Positions 24,651-33,650 of a stretch of DNA of 64,000 nt are shown in pieces; the stretch's first letter is position 1, and every line of letters begins with the position of its first letter. The position numbers and the translations under genes are program-made. Below the pieces are notes generated by a model. It did no database searches. It had not been told where the DNA came from and saw only the letters and a list, made by a program, of their open reading frames with translations. This stretch comes from Nocardioides sp. zg-1228 (GTDB lineage Bacteria; Actinomycetota; Actinomycetes; Propionibacteriales; Nocardioidaceae). The stretch spans positions 3,782,001 through 3,846,000 of the forward strand of contig NZ_CP070961.1 of NCBI RefSeq assembly GCF_017086465.1. Reading direction: 5' to 3'.

Positions 24651-26555
24651 TTACCCGTCGTGCCGGGCGAGGAGGTCGCGCACCGCGGCGTGCAGCAGGT
24701 CGTAGCCGTTCTCGGTGAGGATCGACTCGGCGTGGAACTGGATGCCCCGGTAGTGCGGGCCGACGATCGCGTGCACGTCACCGGTCTCCGGGTCGGCCTC
24801 GACGCGTACGCCGTCGGGCAGGGCGCCGCCGTCGGGCACGCGGCCGACGAACGTGTTGTAGAACCCGACCCGCTCGGTGCGCCCGTCGAGCCGCACCGGC
24901 GACTGGGTGCCCTGGAAGACCACGTCCTTGTAGCCGAGGTCGAGGCCGAGCCGCTCGCACAGCGTCTGGTGGCCCAGGCACACGGCGAGGAACGGCTGCT
25001 GCGAGGCGAGGAGGTCGTCGACCGCACGGCGGAACGACGCGACCTTGGGGTGCTCGCCCTCGCGCGGGTCGCCCGGCCCGGGCCCGACGATCACCAGGTC
25101 GGCGCCGGCGAACGCCCCGGGCGCGTAGTCCTCGTGCCGCACCACCCGCGAGGTCATGCCGAAGACCCCGAGCACGTGGACCAGCATGTTCACGAAGTCG
25201 TCCTCGCCGTGGAGGATCACGGCCTCCTTGCCCGCCAGACCGGGGTCGGCCGGCTCGCCGGCCTGGTCGGTGAGCCAGAAGCGGGAGAGCCGTTGGTTGC
25301 GCGTGCCGAGGGCCAGCAGGACGTCCTCGTCGCGTGCCAGCTCGGCGATGTCGGTGCCGTCGGAGGTCGCCGCCGGCACGAGGCCGAAGGCGCTGAGGAT
25401 GCCGCCGGCCTTGGCCCGGGTCTCGGCCACCTCGTAGGCGGCGTCGGAGTCGCGCACGAGCGTGGCGCCCGCGGTGACCTTGAGCTCGCCCGCCGGCGAC
25501 ACGTCGGCGGTGCGGATCAGGATCGGGCTGTCCATCGTGGGCGTGCCCTCGGGAGAGCGGCCGAACAGCGCGAGCGCGGCGCCGTAGTAGCCGCGGCCCT
25601 CGGGCTCGTAGTCGGCGATCAGCCGGCAGGCGTTCTCGACCGGCGCACCGGTCACCGTGGCCGCGAACATCGTGTCGCGCAGGATCTCGCGGTGGTCGCG
25701 GTCGGAGCGGCCGGCGAGGAGGTACTCGGTGTGGATCAGGTGCGTCATCGGCTTGAGGAACGGCCCGAGGACCTGGCCGCCCTCCTGGCAGACGTCGCAC
25801 ATCATCTTCAGCTCCTCGTCGACCACCATGAAGAGCTCGAAGACCTCCTTCTCGTCGGCGAGGAAGTCGAGGAGGCGCTCCTTGAGGTCGTCGCCGTGGC
25901 CCGCGACGCGGAACGTGCCGGAGATCGGGTTCATCCGGACGTCGCCCTGGCGCACCGAGACGTGCCGCTCGGGGCTGGCGCCGATGAGGAAGCGCTCGCC
26001 GGTGAAGAAGCAGAACGTCCAGTAGGCGCCGCGCTCGCGCTCCATCAGCCGCCGCAGCACCGTGAGCGCGCGGTCGGCGTCCCAGTCGGCGACGACCGCG
26101 CGGTAGTGCCGGCCGATGACGAGGTTGGCGCCCTCGCCCTGCCCGATCTCGTCGCGGATGATCGCCTCGACGACGTCGGCGTAGTCCTCGTCGCTCGTGG
26201 CGAAGCCACCGCGGTCGGCGAACTCGACGGGCACGTCGGGGAGCGCCGCGAGCAGGTCGTCGACCGGCACCTCGTGCTCGACCTCGAGGTCGACGACCGT
26301 CAGCGGGGCGCCGTCGTCGATGGCGGCGAAGCCGCGCTCGCGCACCTGCCGGAACGGCACGGCCACCAGCCGGTCGGCGCTGCGGCCCGGCTCCGGGGCC
26401 CCCGTCTCGAGCGGGATGTCGAGGAGGCTCGCGACCTCGTGGGGCGTGCCGCCGACCAGTCCCACCGTCGGCGAGGCCTTGCGCCGGATGACCGCCCACG
26501 CGCCGTGCCCCTGGATCTGCTCCAGGAGGTCGCGGACGGCGGGGGTCTGGGTCAT
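24651..26555 (-). CDS. Fused anthranilate/aminodeoxyisochorismate synthase (PhzE-like)
   Basis: A 634-residue fusion of a chorismate-binding domain (about 1-430, with GASPERHVSVRQGDVRMNPI and TVTGAPVENACRLI) and a glutamine amidotransferase domain (about 440-634, with IVGPGPGDPREG, AVCLGHQTLC and QFHAES). The order and length match PhzE, which makes 2-amino-2-deoxyisochorismate, and also fused TrpEG proteins. The EKEVFELFMVVDEE segment and C-terminal HAES look PhzE-like to me. No other phenazine or tryptophan genes are nearby, so the pathway cannot be fixed. ATG at 26555. Confidence 0.85.
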   Translation of the reverse strand: MTQTPAVRDLLEQIQGHGAWAVIRRKASPTVGLVGGTPHEVASLLDIPLETGAPEPGRSADRLVAVPFRQVRERGFAAIDDGAPLTVVDLEVEHEVPVDDLLAALPDVPVEFADRGGFATSDEDYADVVEAIIRDEIGQGEGANLVIGRHYRAVVADWDADRALTVLRRLMERERGAYWTFCFFTGERFLIGASPERHVSVRQGDVRMNPISGTFRVAGHGDDLKERLLDFLADEKEVFELFMVVDEELKMMCDVCQEGGQVLGPFLKPMTHLIHTEYLLAGRSDRDHREILRDTMFAATVTGAPVENACRLIADYEPEGRGYYGAALALFGRSPEGTPTMDSPILIRTADVSPAGELKVTAGATLVRDSDAAYEVAETRAKAGGILSAFGLVPAATSDGTDIAELARDEDVLLALGTRNQRLSRFWLTDQAGEPADPGLAGKEAVILHGEDDFVNMLVHVLGVFGMTSRVVRHEDYAPGAFAGADLVIVGPGPGDPREGEHPKVASFRRAVDDLLASQQPFLAVCLGHQTLCERLGLDLGYKDVVFQGTQSPVRLDGRTERVGFYNTFVGRVPDGGALPDGVRVEADPETGDVHAIVGPHYRGIQFHAESILTENGYDLLHAAVRDLLARHDG

Positions 26556-26614
26556 GCGAAGCACCCTACGGGCGCCCGGGGATGCCCCCCGGGACGTCTC
26601 ATCCCGGCCGTCGC

Positions 26615-27472
26615 CTAGGGCGTCCGGACCTCGACGCGGACCCAGTCGACGAGCATGTCCTGCCGACTGCCGCCGGGGACGGCGTGCTCGGGCAGGACGT
26701 CCTTGTTGGACAGCCGGAGGTGGAGCGGCACGATGCCGTTGGGCACCCGGCGCGCGTCGGGCGTCGATGTCACGCGGTAGACCTCCTGGCCCTGGCCGTC
26801 GGAGGCCGTGTAGACCACCGTGTCGCCACCGACGGTGAACTCGGCGGCGTACTCCCAGTAGGCGTCCCAGGGCCTCGGCCCCGCGCCGAAGGCGTCGGTG
26901 ACGGGCCACAGCTCGGCCGGCCGGCCGGTCGCCGCGCACGCGTTGACGGCGGTGTCGGCGGTGTCGTCGTAGCAGAGGTGCGAGCCCACCTGGACGCCCG
27001 TGGTCTTGAGCGGCCCGTAGCTCTCGATGACGTCGATCTCGCGCGGGTCGACGCCGTTGGGGTGCTGGATCCAGAACGCGGCGTAGTTGCTGCCCGTGTC
27101 GGGCATGAGGAGGCTGACGGTGGCCCGCACCTGGGTGCCGAGGGGAAAGGTCCAGCCGGCGTTGGTGCGGATCTGGGACAGGTGCCCGACGGCGAGCTGG
27201 CCGAGCCCGTTGTGGATGGCGCCGTTCGAGCCGAGCATGCTGTGCCACTGCGCGGGCGCGGTGCCGGCAGGTCCGTCGAACTGCTCGACGAACGCCTCCT
27301 CCCAGCCCCACGTGGGCGCCGGGTCGGACTCGACGGTCTCACCGCGCGGCAGCGCGGCCTGCGCGGCACCGGCTCCCAGCACGAGGGCGAGGGCGGACAT
27401 CGCGGCGCCGACCCCCCTCGCGGCCTGACGGGCGGGTCGCCAAGCGATGTCGCGGCGTGCGCTCACAGACAT
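26615..27472 (-). CDS. Secreted glycoside hydrolase family 16-like protein
   Basis: A 285-residue protein with a signal peptide (Arg-rich start, hydrophobic core about 20-38, cleavage near AQA-AL) and a beta-sandwich domain containing REIDVIES. This is the GH16 E-I-D-x-x-E active site (Glu 145 and 150). GH16 enzymes cleave beta-1,3/1,4-glucans or galactans outside the cell. The protein is fairly short and has no carbohydrate-binding module. ATG at 27472. The gap to the downstream PhzE-like gene is 59 bp. Confidence 0.82.
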   Translation of the reverse strand: MSVSARRDIAWRPARQAARGVGAAMSALALVLGAGAAQAALPRGETVESDPAPTWGWEEAFVEQFDGPAGTAPAQWHSMLGSNGAIHNGLGQLAVGHLSQIRTNAGWTFPLGTQVRATVSLLMPDTGSNYAAFWIQHPNGVDPREIDVIESYGPLKTTGVQVGSHLCYDDTADTAVNACAATGRPAELWPVTDAFGAGPRPWDAYWEYAAEFTVGGDTVVYTASDGQGQEVYRVTSTPDARRVPNGIVPLHLRLSNKDVLPEHAVPGGSRQDMLVDWVRVEVRTP

Positions 27473-27543
27473 CGGCCTCCCCACTCGTGACTGCGCCCGG
27501 ACGGTGAAGGGCGATGCTAGCCGCCGGACCCTGCCCGACGCCC

Positions 27544-29721
27544 TCAACCGACCGTCGTCAGCAGCTGGGTGGCGCGGGTGAGCACGACGTAGAGGGTGGC
27601 GCGGCCGGTGGCCGACTCGTCCTCGATCTCCTGCGGCGAGACCACCACGATGCCGTCGAACTCCAAGCCCTTGGTGTCGAGCCCGGTGAGCACGACCACG
27701 CGGTCCTCGCCGCTGGGCGTCACGCTCGAGTCGACGGCGGCGCGGGCGCCGACAGCGTCGTCGGCGAGCTCGGGCCACGACGCCAGCCAGGCGTTGACCT
27801 CCGAGCGCCGAGCGACCGGCACGACGATGGCGACGGTGCCCTCGACGCGGTCGGCGATCGTGGTGACCGCCTCGCGCACCGCGGCCTCGAGGTCGTCGAC
27901 CGGACCCACGACCCGCGGCTCCTCGCCCGTGCGGCGGACGGCGTCGGGAAGGTCGGCGTCGAGACCCACGCGGCGGGCGTAGTCGGCGGCGAAGGCGTAG
28001 ATCTCCGCGGAGTTGCGGTAGTTGGTGGACAGGTGGAACTCGTGGAGCTCCTTGCCCTCCAGCGCCTCCGCACGGGCCGCAGCGGCCTCGGGAGCGTCGG
28101 GCCACGACGACTGCGCCGGGTCACCCACGATCGTCCAGCTGGCGGAGCGGCCACGCCGACCGACCATCCGCCACTGCATCGGGGTGAGGTCCTGCGCCTC
28201 GTCGATGAGGACGTGGGCGTAGCCGTCGTCCTCGATCCGGTGCGTCGGCGCCGCCCACGGACGACCGCCGGGGGCGTAGTCGCGCTCGGAGACCGTGGTG
28301 AGCTCCTGGAGGTCGACCCCGCCCTCGAGCAGGCCGGTCTCGTCGAGGTCGCGCTCGTCGTCGGTGCGCTGCGGCACGTCGCCGAGCGCGTAGCGCAGCT
28401 CGTCGACCAGGGGGACGTCCTCGATCGAGAGGTCGCCGGACGCCCACGACTTGCCGAGCAGCAGCTGCTCCTCGCGCGAGATGACGCCCTCGCCCACGCG
28501 GGCCAGGAAGTCGGGCTCGCGCAGCCAGCCGAACACCGTGAGGGCGTCGAGCGGGGGCCACCAGGCGGAGGCGAACTCCACGAAGCCGGCGTGGCCGAGC
28601 ATGTCGTCGTCGAACGCCTGTCGGCCGCGCTCGCGGCCGCGCTCGCCGCTCACCTGGCGCCACATCGCGTCGAGGAGCGTCCTGGCCACCCGTGGCAGCT
28701 GCCGGTTGCGGCGGCCCTGCGACATCAGCTGGCGGCGCAGCCGGCCCAGCAGGGCGGGGTCGAGCACGATCGTCTCGTCGCGCCAGTAGATGCGGAAGCT
28801 GGTCGGGGCGCCCGGGGCGTGCTGGCGGGCGGTGCGGCGCAGCAGCTCGGCCATCCGGGTCGCGCCCTTGACGTCGGCGACCCTCGGCTCGTCGTGGCGC
28901 GTGGCGCGGATGCCGCCGACGACCTCGCCCAGCGAGCGCAGCGCGACCGCGGTCTCGCCGAGGCTCGGCAGCACCCGCTCGATGTAGCGCATGAACACCC
29001 CGCTCGGCCCGACCACGAGCACGCCGCCGCCCTCGTAGCGGCGTCGGTCGGAGTAGAGCAGGAAGGCGGCACGGTGCAGGGCGACGACGGTCTTGCCCGT
29101 GCCGGGCCCGCCCGAGATCGACACGACGCCCTTGCCGGGCGCGCGGATCGCCTTGTCCTGCTCGGCCTGGATGGTGGCGACGATCGAGTGCATCGACCGG
29201 TCGCGGGCGCGGGAGAGCTGGGCCATCAGGGCGCCCTCGCCGACGATCGGCAGGTCGGTGTCGGCCTCGTCGTCGAGCAGCTCGTCCTCGACGCCGATGA
29301 CGGTGCGGTGCTGCGAGCGCAGCACCCGTCGGCGCACCACGCCGGACGGCGTGGCGGCGGTGGCCTGGTAGAACACGCCGGCGGCGGGTGCGCGCCAGTC
29401 GATCAGCAGGACGTCGCGGTCGGCGTTGCGCACGCCGATGCGCCCGATGTAGCGCGGCTGGGCGTCGATCTCCGGGCGGAGGTCGAGCCGGCCGAACACC
29501 AGCCCCTCGTGGGCGGCGTCGAGCTGGGCGATGCGCTTGGCAGCCTGGAAGACCATCGCGTCGCGCTCGACGAGGCCGCCCTCGTGCCCCAGCTTGCCCC
29601 GGCTGTGGCCCTCGGCCGCCAACGCCCGCGCGCTGCGGGTCGACGCCTCGAGCTGCACGTAGACCTCGTCGACGTACGCCTGCTCCGCCGCGATCTCGCG
29701 CGCCTCGAGCTCCTCGCTCAA
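27544..29721 (-). CDS. helD: HelD/HelR-type RNA polymerase-associated UvrD-like ATPase
   Basis: A 725-residue superfamily 1 motor: an N-terminal helical arm (about 1-90), Walker A GGPGTGKT at 204-211, and later motifs DEAQDLTPMQWRMV, ADYARRVG and a C-terminal GLEFDGIVVVSP and LYVVLTRATQLL. This pattern is that of HelD proteins, which free stalled RNA polymerase from DNA; HelR members give rifamycin tolerance. The start is TTG at 29721 with GAGGAG 7 nt upstream. Upstream in-frame extension lacks similarity. It is monocistronic, with GH16 downstream on the same strand. Confidence 0.88.
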   Translation of the reverse strand: MSEELEAREIAAEQAYVDEVYVQLEASTRSARALAAEGHSRGKLGHEGGLVERDAMVFQAAKRIAQLDAAHEGLVFGRLDLRPEIDAQPRYIGRIGVRNADRDVLLIDWRAPAAGVFYQATAATPSGVVRRRVLRSQHRTVIGVEDELLDDEADTDLPIVGEGALMAQLSRARDRSMHSIVATIQAEQDKAIRAPGKGVVSISGGPGTGKTVVALHRAAFLLYSDRRRYEGGGVLVVGPSGVFMRYIERVLPSLGETAVALRSLGEVVGGIRATRHDEPRVADVKGATRMAELLRRTARQHAPGAPTSFRIYWRDETIVLDPALLGRLRRQLMSQGRRNRQLPRVARTLLDAMWRQVSGERGRERGRQAFDDDMLGHAGFVEFASAWWPPLDALTVFGWLREPDFLARVGEGVISREEQLLLGKSWASGDLSIEDVPLVDELRYALGDVPQRTDDERDLDETGLLEGGVDLQELTTVSERDYAPGGRPWAAPTHRIEDDGYAHVLIDEAQDLTPMQWRMVGRRGRSASWTIVGDPAQSSWPDAPEAAAARAEALEGKELHEFHLSTNYRNSAEIYAFAADYARRVGLDADLPDAVRRTGEEPRVVGPVDDLEAAVREAVTTIADRVEGTVAIVVPVARRSEVNAWLASWPELADDAVGARAAVDSSVTPSGEDRVVVLTGLDTKGLEFDGIVVVSPQEIEDESATGRATLYVVLTRATQLLTTVG

Positions 29722-29840
29722 ATCCTGCTCCTCATCCCCCGATGAACCACTGCCCAACGGTCCCGGGCAGACCGACAAGCCTACCGGCGGGCACCGACGA
29801 GCGCCGACTCCTCGCGATCGTGGCCCCGCGCACCCGCCGT

Positions 29841-30269
29841 TCACGTCAGCAGGAGGACGGCGCCGAGCAGGCAGGCCGCGGCGCCCAGCGTGCGGACCCG
29901 GTCGGCGCGCGCGAGGTCGTCCAGCAGCCGGGGGCGCTCCGTCAGCGGGGCCCGCGCCAGCCGTGCGTGGAGCGGGGCGGCGAGCGCGGCGGTGGTGACG
30001 ACGGACAGCGACGCGCCGATCGCGGCGAGCCACGTGCCGGCCGCCCGCGGCTCGACCGCCGCGGTCCAGGCCAGGACCAGGACGAGCGGCACGTAGAGCA
30101 GCCCCACCAGCGGGGCGATGCGCCGCGCGTGCCGTTGGTGCGCGGCCTGCCACACCCCGTGCTCCACGTCGCGCAGTGCCGGGTAGACCACCCGGTCGAC
30201 GGTGACCTGGAAGCCGAGGTGGGCGGCGGCGACCACGCCCAGCCACGCGGCGGGGTCGGGCAGGCTCAC
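29841..30269 (-). CDS. DUF1772-like small membrane protein
   Basis: A 142-residue protein with about four hydrophobic segments and an N-terminal HLGFQVTVDRVVYPAL region of the DUF1772/anthrone-oxygenase-like group. Function is unknown in most bacteria. ATG at 30269 gives a compact 4-TM protein. It lies between HelD and the enoyl-CoA hydratase on the same strand, with about 120-bp gaps on each side. Confidence 0.7.
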   Translation of the reverse strand: MSLPDPAAWLGVVAAAHLGFQVTVDRVVYPALRDVEHGVWQAAHQRHARRIAPLVGLLYVPLVLVLAWTAAVEPRAAGTWLAAIGASLSVVTTAALAAPLHARLARAPLTERPRLLDDLARADRVRTLGAAACLLGAVLLLT

Positions 30270-30388
30270 CGGGGTGCTCCCGGACTGGCGCGGCCACGGC
30301 GCGCGACGTCGTACTGGTCCACGTTCGCCTCCTCTGTCGCCTCACCTGCTTCTCGCGCGCAGGGCGGCCGACGGATGCGACCCGGGGG

Positions 30389-31147
30389 CTACTTCTTGCG
30401 GGAGAGGAAGGCGACCATCGCCTCGCGCGCCTCGTCGGAGGCGAACAGCCGGGTGCTCGTGGTCGCCATCTCCTCGCCCAGCGCGTCGATGCGCGCGACC
30501 AGGTCGCGGTTGAGGATCCGCTTCGACTCCCGCAGGCCCTGGGGCGCCCCGGTCGCGAGGCTGGCGCACACGGCGGCGACCTCCTCGTCGAGGACGTCGG
30601 CCGGCACCGCCTTGGTCACCAGCCCGTACGCCGCCGCGTCGGCGCCGGTGAACACCTCGCCGCCGAGCGTGGTCAGGGCGGCCGCCCGCGGGGTCATCCG
30701 GTGGTGGACGGTGAGGCTGATGATCGCGGCGGCGAGGCCGAGCTTGACCTCGGTGAGGGCGAAGGTGGCGTCGGCCGCGCTGATGGCGATGTCGGCGGCG
30801 GCGACGATCCCGATCCCGCCCGCTCGCACGGCGCCGAGGTTCTTGGTCACGACCGGCTTGTCGAGCGTGGCGATGAGGCGCTGCAGCTCGACGATCGCCC
30901 GGGTGCCGGACTCCATCCCCTCGCTCGAGGCCTCGGTCAGGTCGGCGCCGGAGCAGAAGACCTTGCCCGAGCTCTCGATGAGCACGGCCCGCACGTCGGC
31001 GTCGGCACCGGCGCGCTCGAGGTGCGCGAAGAGCTCGGTCACCAGCTGGCGGCTCAGGGCGTTGCGGTTGGCGGGGCTGTCGAGGGTGATGGTGGCGACG
31101 GCGTCTGACACGGCGTAGTGCACCAGCTCGTCGGGGGCGTCGGTCAT
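30389..31147 (-). CDS. Enoyl-CoA hydratase/isomerase family protein
   Basis: A 252-residue crotonase-fold protein with the oxyanion region VFCSGADLTEAS, the AGGIGIVAAADIAIS helix and a TEVKLGLAA segment with the usual second catalytic Glu. It may hydrate or isomerise an acyl-CoA; no substrate can be assigned. ATG at 31147 is chosen; an in-frame ATG three codons upstream is also possible. It is divergent from the molybdoenzyme gene across 103 bp containing a GCACCGC-A-GCGGTGC inverted repeat at 31163-31177. Confidence 0.88.
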   Translation of the reverse strand: MTDAPDELVHYAVSDAVATITLDSPANRNALSRQLVTELFAHLERAGADADVRAVLIESSGKVFCSGADLTEASSEGMESGTRAIVELQRLIATLDKPVVTKNLGAVRAGGIGIVAAADIAISAADATFALTEVKLGLAAAIISLTVHHRMTPRAAALTTLGGEVFTGADAAAYGLVTKAVPADVLDEEVAAVCASLATGAPQGLRESKRILNRDLVARIDALGEEMATTSTRLFASDEAREAMVAFLSRKK

Positions 31148-31215
31148 GGCGGACATCCTGCCGCACCGCAGCGGTGCTCCCGACCGGTTCTGGAGGGACC
31201 GGCAGGGGTGTCCTC

Positions 31216-31243
31216 CCATCCGGCGCGGCCCCCGGCTCCGAAC
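31216..31243 (+). promoter_or_regulatory. SigK-like promoter upstream of the molybdoenzyme gene
   Basis: CCATCC at 31216-31221 and CGAAC at 31239-31243, spaced 17 bp, end 7 bp before the ATG. This resembles the SigK consensus I recall from mycobacteria (CCATCC with CGAAT) and matches a second site before the fasciclin gene. The leader would be very short, so initiation could be nearly leaderless. Confidence 0.55.
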
Positions 31244-31250
31244 CCCACCC

Positions 31251-32792
31251 ATGCACACCATCGACCAGCGGTCCCGCTCGCGCACCGCGCGCCACGCGGC
31301 GTACGGCGTGCTCGCCACCCTCGTCGGCCTGGCCGCCGGCCACCTGGTCGCCGCGCTGACCGTGCCGGCCGCCTCGCCCGTGCTGGCCGTCGGCTCGACC
31401 GTCATCGACCTGACGCCGACCCCGCTCAAGGAGTGGGCGATCCGGCAGTTCGGCAGCGCCGACAAGCTGGTGCTCGTCGGCTCGGTGACGCTCGTCGTGC
31501 TGGTGCTCGCCGCCGTCGCGGGGGTGGTCGCGGCGCGGCGCGAGACGTCGGGGCTGCTCGTGCTGGTCGGGCTCGCCGGTGTCGCCGGCGTGCTGGCCGT
31601 CCTGCGCCCCGGATCCGGGCCGCTGGACCTCGTACCCGCCCTGGTCGCCGCCGCGGTCGCAGCCACCTCGTTGTGGTGGCTGCACCGCGTCGACGACCGG
31701 GGCCGCCCGGGGCCGCCGCCGGGGGTCGGCGGCCCCACCCGACGCGGGGTCGTGCTGGCGACCGGCGGGCTCGCCGCTGCCGGCGTGGTCATGGGGGCCG
31801 CCGGCCGCTGGGTGACGTCCTACCGCCTCGGCGGGACGGACGTCTCCCTGCCGGTCGCCGCCGACCCCGCGTCGTCCTTCCCGGTGGGCCTGGAGGGGAC
31901 CTACGACCAGATCACCCCGCTGCGGACCCCCACCGGCGAGTTCTACCGCGTCGACACCCGGCTCACGATCCCGGCCGTGGACGTCGACTCGTGGACGCTC
32001 ACCGTCGACGGCGACGTCGACCGGGAGGTCACGCTCACCTTCGACGAGCTGGCCGCGATGCCGACCATCGAGCGCGACATCACCCTCACCTGCGTCTCCA
32101 ACGAGGTCGGCGGGCCCTACGTCGGCGGCGCCCGGTGGCTCGGCGTACCGCTCGCCGACGTGCTCGCCCGCGCCGGCATCGACGCGACGAGGGCCGACCA
32201 GATCCTGTCGACCGACGTCGACGGGATGACGATCTCGACCCCGCTCGACGTGGCGCTCGACGGCCGCGACGCCATGATCGCGATCGGGATGAACGGCGGC
32301 CCGTTGCCCCGCACCCACGGCTTCCCGGCGCGCATGGTGGTGCCCGGGCTCTACGGCTTCGTCAGCGCGTGCAAGTGGATCACCCGGATGACCCTGACGA
32401 CCTACGACGCCGAGCAGGCCTACTGGACCGAGCGCGACTGGGTCACCGACGCGCCGATCAAGATCTCGAGCCGGATCGACACCCCGCGACCGCTCTCGGA
32501 GACCGGCGCAGGCACGGTCGTCGTCGGCGGCGTGGCCTGGGCGCAGGGCGTGGGCGTCGACCGGGTCGAGGTGCGCGTCGACGGCGGGGCCTGGCAGCAG
32601 GCTTCCCTCGGCCCGCAGGTCACCGACGACTACTGGCGCCAGTGGTACCTCGAGTGGGACGCCACGCCGGGCCGGCACCTCCTCGCCGCCCGGGCCACCA
32701 ACAGGGCCGGGGACGTGCAGACGGACGTGCGGATGCGCCCCTTCCCCGAGGGCTCCAGCGGCCTCCAGGAGATCTCCGTCCTCATCACCTGA
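31251..32792 (+). CDS. Membrane-anchored molybdopterin-dependent oxidoreductase (sulfite-oxidase family)
   Basis: A 513-residue protein. The N-terminal half has about five membrane helices (to about residue 190). It is followed by an extracytoplasmic sulfite-oxidase-fold domain with the Mo-ligand Cys near 281 in TLTCVSNEVGG, the region GFPARMVVPGLYGF, and a C-terminal dimerisation Ig-like domain. Such enzymes oxidise sulfite-like or reduce sulfoxide-like groups at the membrane. Its place next to fasciclin, sigK and rskA, with a SigK-like promoter, suggests an envelope redox-repair role. ATG at 31251. Confidence 0.88.
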   Translation: MHTIDQRSRSRTARHAAYGVLATLVGLAAGHLVAALTVPAASPVLAVGSTVIDLTPTPLKEWAIRQFGSADKLVLVGSVTLVVLVLAAVAGVVAARRETSGLLVLVGLAGVAGVLAVLRPGSGPLDLVPALVAAAVAATSLWWLHRVDDRGRPGPPPGVGGPTRRGVVLATGGLAAAGVVMGAAGRWVTSYRLGGTDVSLPVAADPASSFPVGLEGTYDQITPLRTPTGEFYRVDTRLTIPAVDVDSWTLTVDGDVDREVTLTFDELAAMPTIERDITLTCVSNEVGGPYVGGARWLGVPLADVLARAGIDATRADQILSTDVDGMTISTPLDVALDGRDAMIAIGMNGGPLPRTHGFPARMVVPGLYGFVSACKWITRMTLTTYDAEQAYWTERDWVTDAPIKISSRIDTPRPLSETGAGTVVVGGVAWAQGVGVDRVEVRVDGGAWQQASLGPQVTDDYWRQWYLEWDATPGRHLLAARATNRAGDVQTDVRMRPFPEGSSGLQEISVLIT

Positions 32793-32858
32793 CGCGCCCC
32801 CCGAGCACTGCCCGGGCGAGGTCGTCCAAGGATTGTCCAAAGTTTTTCGCCGATCCAC

Positions 32859-32885
32859 CCATCCACCCCGAGACCGGCCCCGAAC
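32859..32885 (+). promoter_or_regulatory. SigK-like promoter upstream of the fasciclin lipoprotein gene
   Basis: CCATCC at 32859-32864 and CGAAC at 32881-32885, spaced 16 bp, about 58 bp before the ATG. It has the same two motifs as the site at 31216-31243. The remaining part of this 150-bp gap shows no other structure. Confidence 0.6.
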
Positions 32886-32942
32886 ACCTCTCGACAACGG
32901 GCCCCCGGCCCACCCAGATCGGCTCCAACCGAAAGGCATGTC

Positions 32943-33614
32943 ATGAACACCTTGCTCCGCACCCGCACCCTCGGACTGGCCGCCCTCGCGCTGACCGCGT
33001 CGATGGGCCTGGCCGCCTGTGGCAGCGACAGCGACTCCGACACCAGCGCCTCCGACTCCACGTCCGAGTCGACCTCCGAGTCCCCCACGGAGTCGGAGTC
33101 GAGCTCCGAGACCCCGATGGAGTCCGAGGAGCCGATGGCCGCCGACGCGCCGTTCGGCGAGGGCTGCTCGGCCGTCCCCACGTCCGGCGAGGGCTCGGTC
33201 GAGGGCATGGCCGACGACCCGGTCGCGACCGCCGCGTCCAACAACCCCCTCCTCAAGACGCTCGTCGCCGCCGTGACCGAGGCCGACCTGGTCGACACGC
33301 TCAACTCGACCGAGGACATCACCGTGTTCGCGCCCACCGACGACGCGTTCGCGCAGATCCCGAAGAAGGACCTCAACGCCCTCCTCAAGGACAAGAAGAT
33401 GCTGACCACCGTGCTGACGCACCACGTGGTCGGTGAGCGGCTCACCCCCGAGACCGTCGCGGGCGAGCACGAGACCCTCGCGGGCGACACGCTCACCGTC
33501 GAGGGCGAGGGCGAGGCCTTCACCATCGGCGAGGCGAGCATCATCTGCGGCAACGTGCCGACCGCCAACGCCACCGTCTACGTCGTCGACCAGGTCCTGA
33601 TGCCGCAGATGTGA
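32943..33614 (+). CDS. Fasciclin-domain lipoprotein (MPT83/MPT70-like)
   Basis: A 223-residue lipoprotein: signal peptide with lipobox LAAC (Cys near 26), a Ser/Glu/Thr/Asp-rich linker (about 27-75), and one FAS1 domain (about 85-223) with the H1 motif TVFAPTDDAFAQIP and the H2-like YVVDQVLM end. FAS1 proteins mediate adhesion or protein contacts. In mycobacteria the homologues MPT70 and MPT83 are SigK-controlled, and here the gene lies directly before sigK with a SigK-like promoter. Confidence 0.93.
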   Translation: MNTLLRTRTLGLAALALTASMGLAACGSDSDSDTSASDSTSESTSESPTESESSSETPMESEEPMAADAPFGEGCSAVPTSGEGSVEGMADDPVATAASNNPLLKTLVAAVTEADLVDTLNSTEDITVFAPTDDAFAQIPKKDLNALLKDKKMLTTVLTHHVVGERLTPETVAGEHETLAGDTLTVEGEGEAFTIGEASIICGNVPTANATVYVVDQVLMPQM

Positions 33615-33650
33615 TGCCCGCACCCGACACACACTGCGAGGATTGCTGAC

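Noticed and set aside
24585-26618. Large plus-strand frame antisense to the PhzE-like gene
   Set aside because: Composition is that of a shadow frame and the PhzE-like domains on the other strand are unambiguous.
29722-30345. A longer HelD-like protein starting near 30345
   Set aside because: The extension overlaps the DUF1772-like gene in another frame, and the TTG at 29721 has a good ribosome site.
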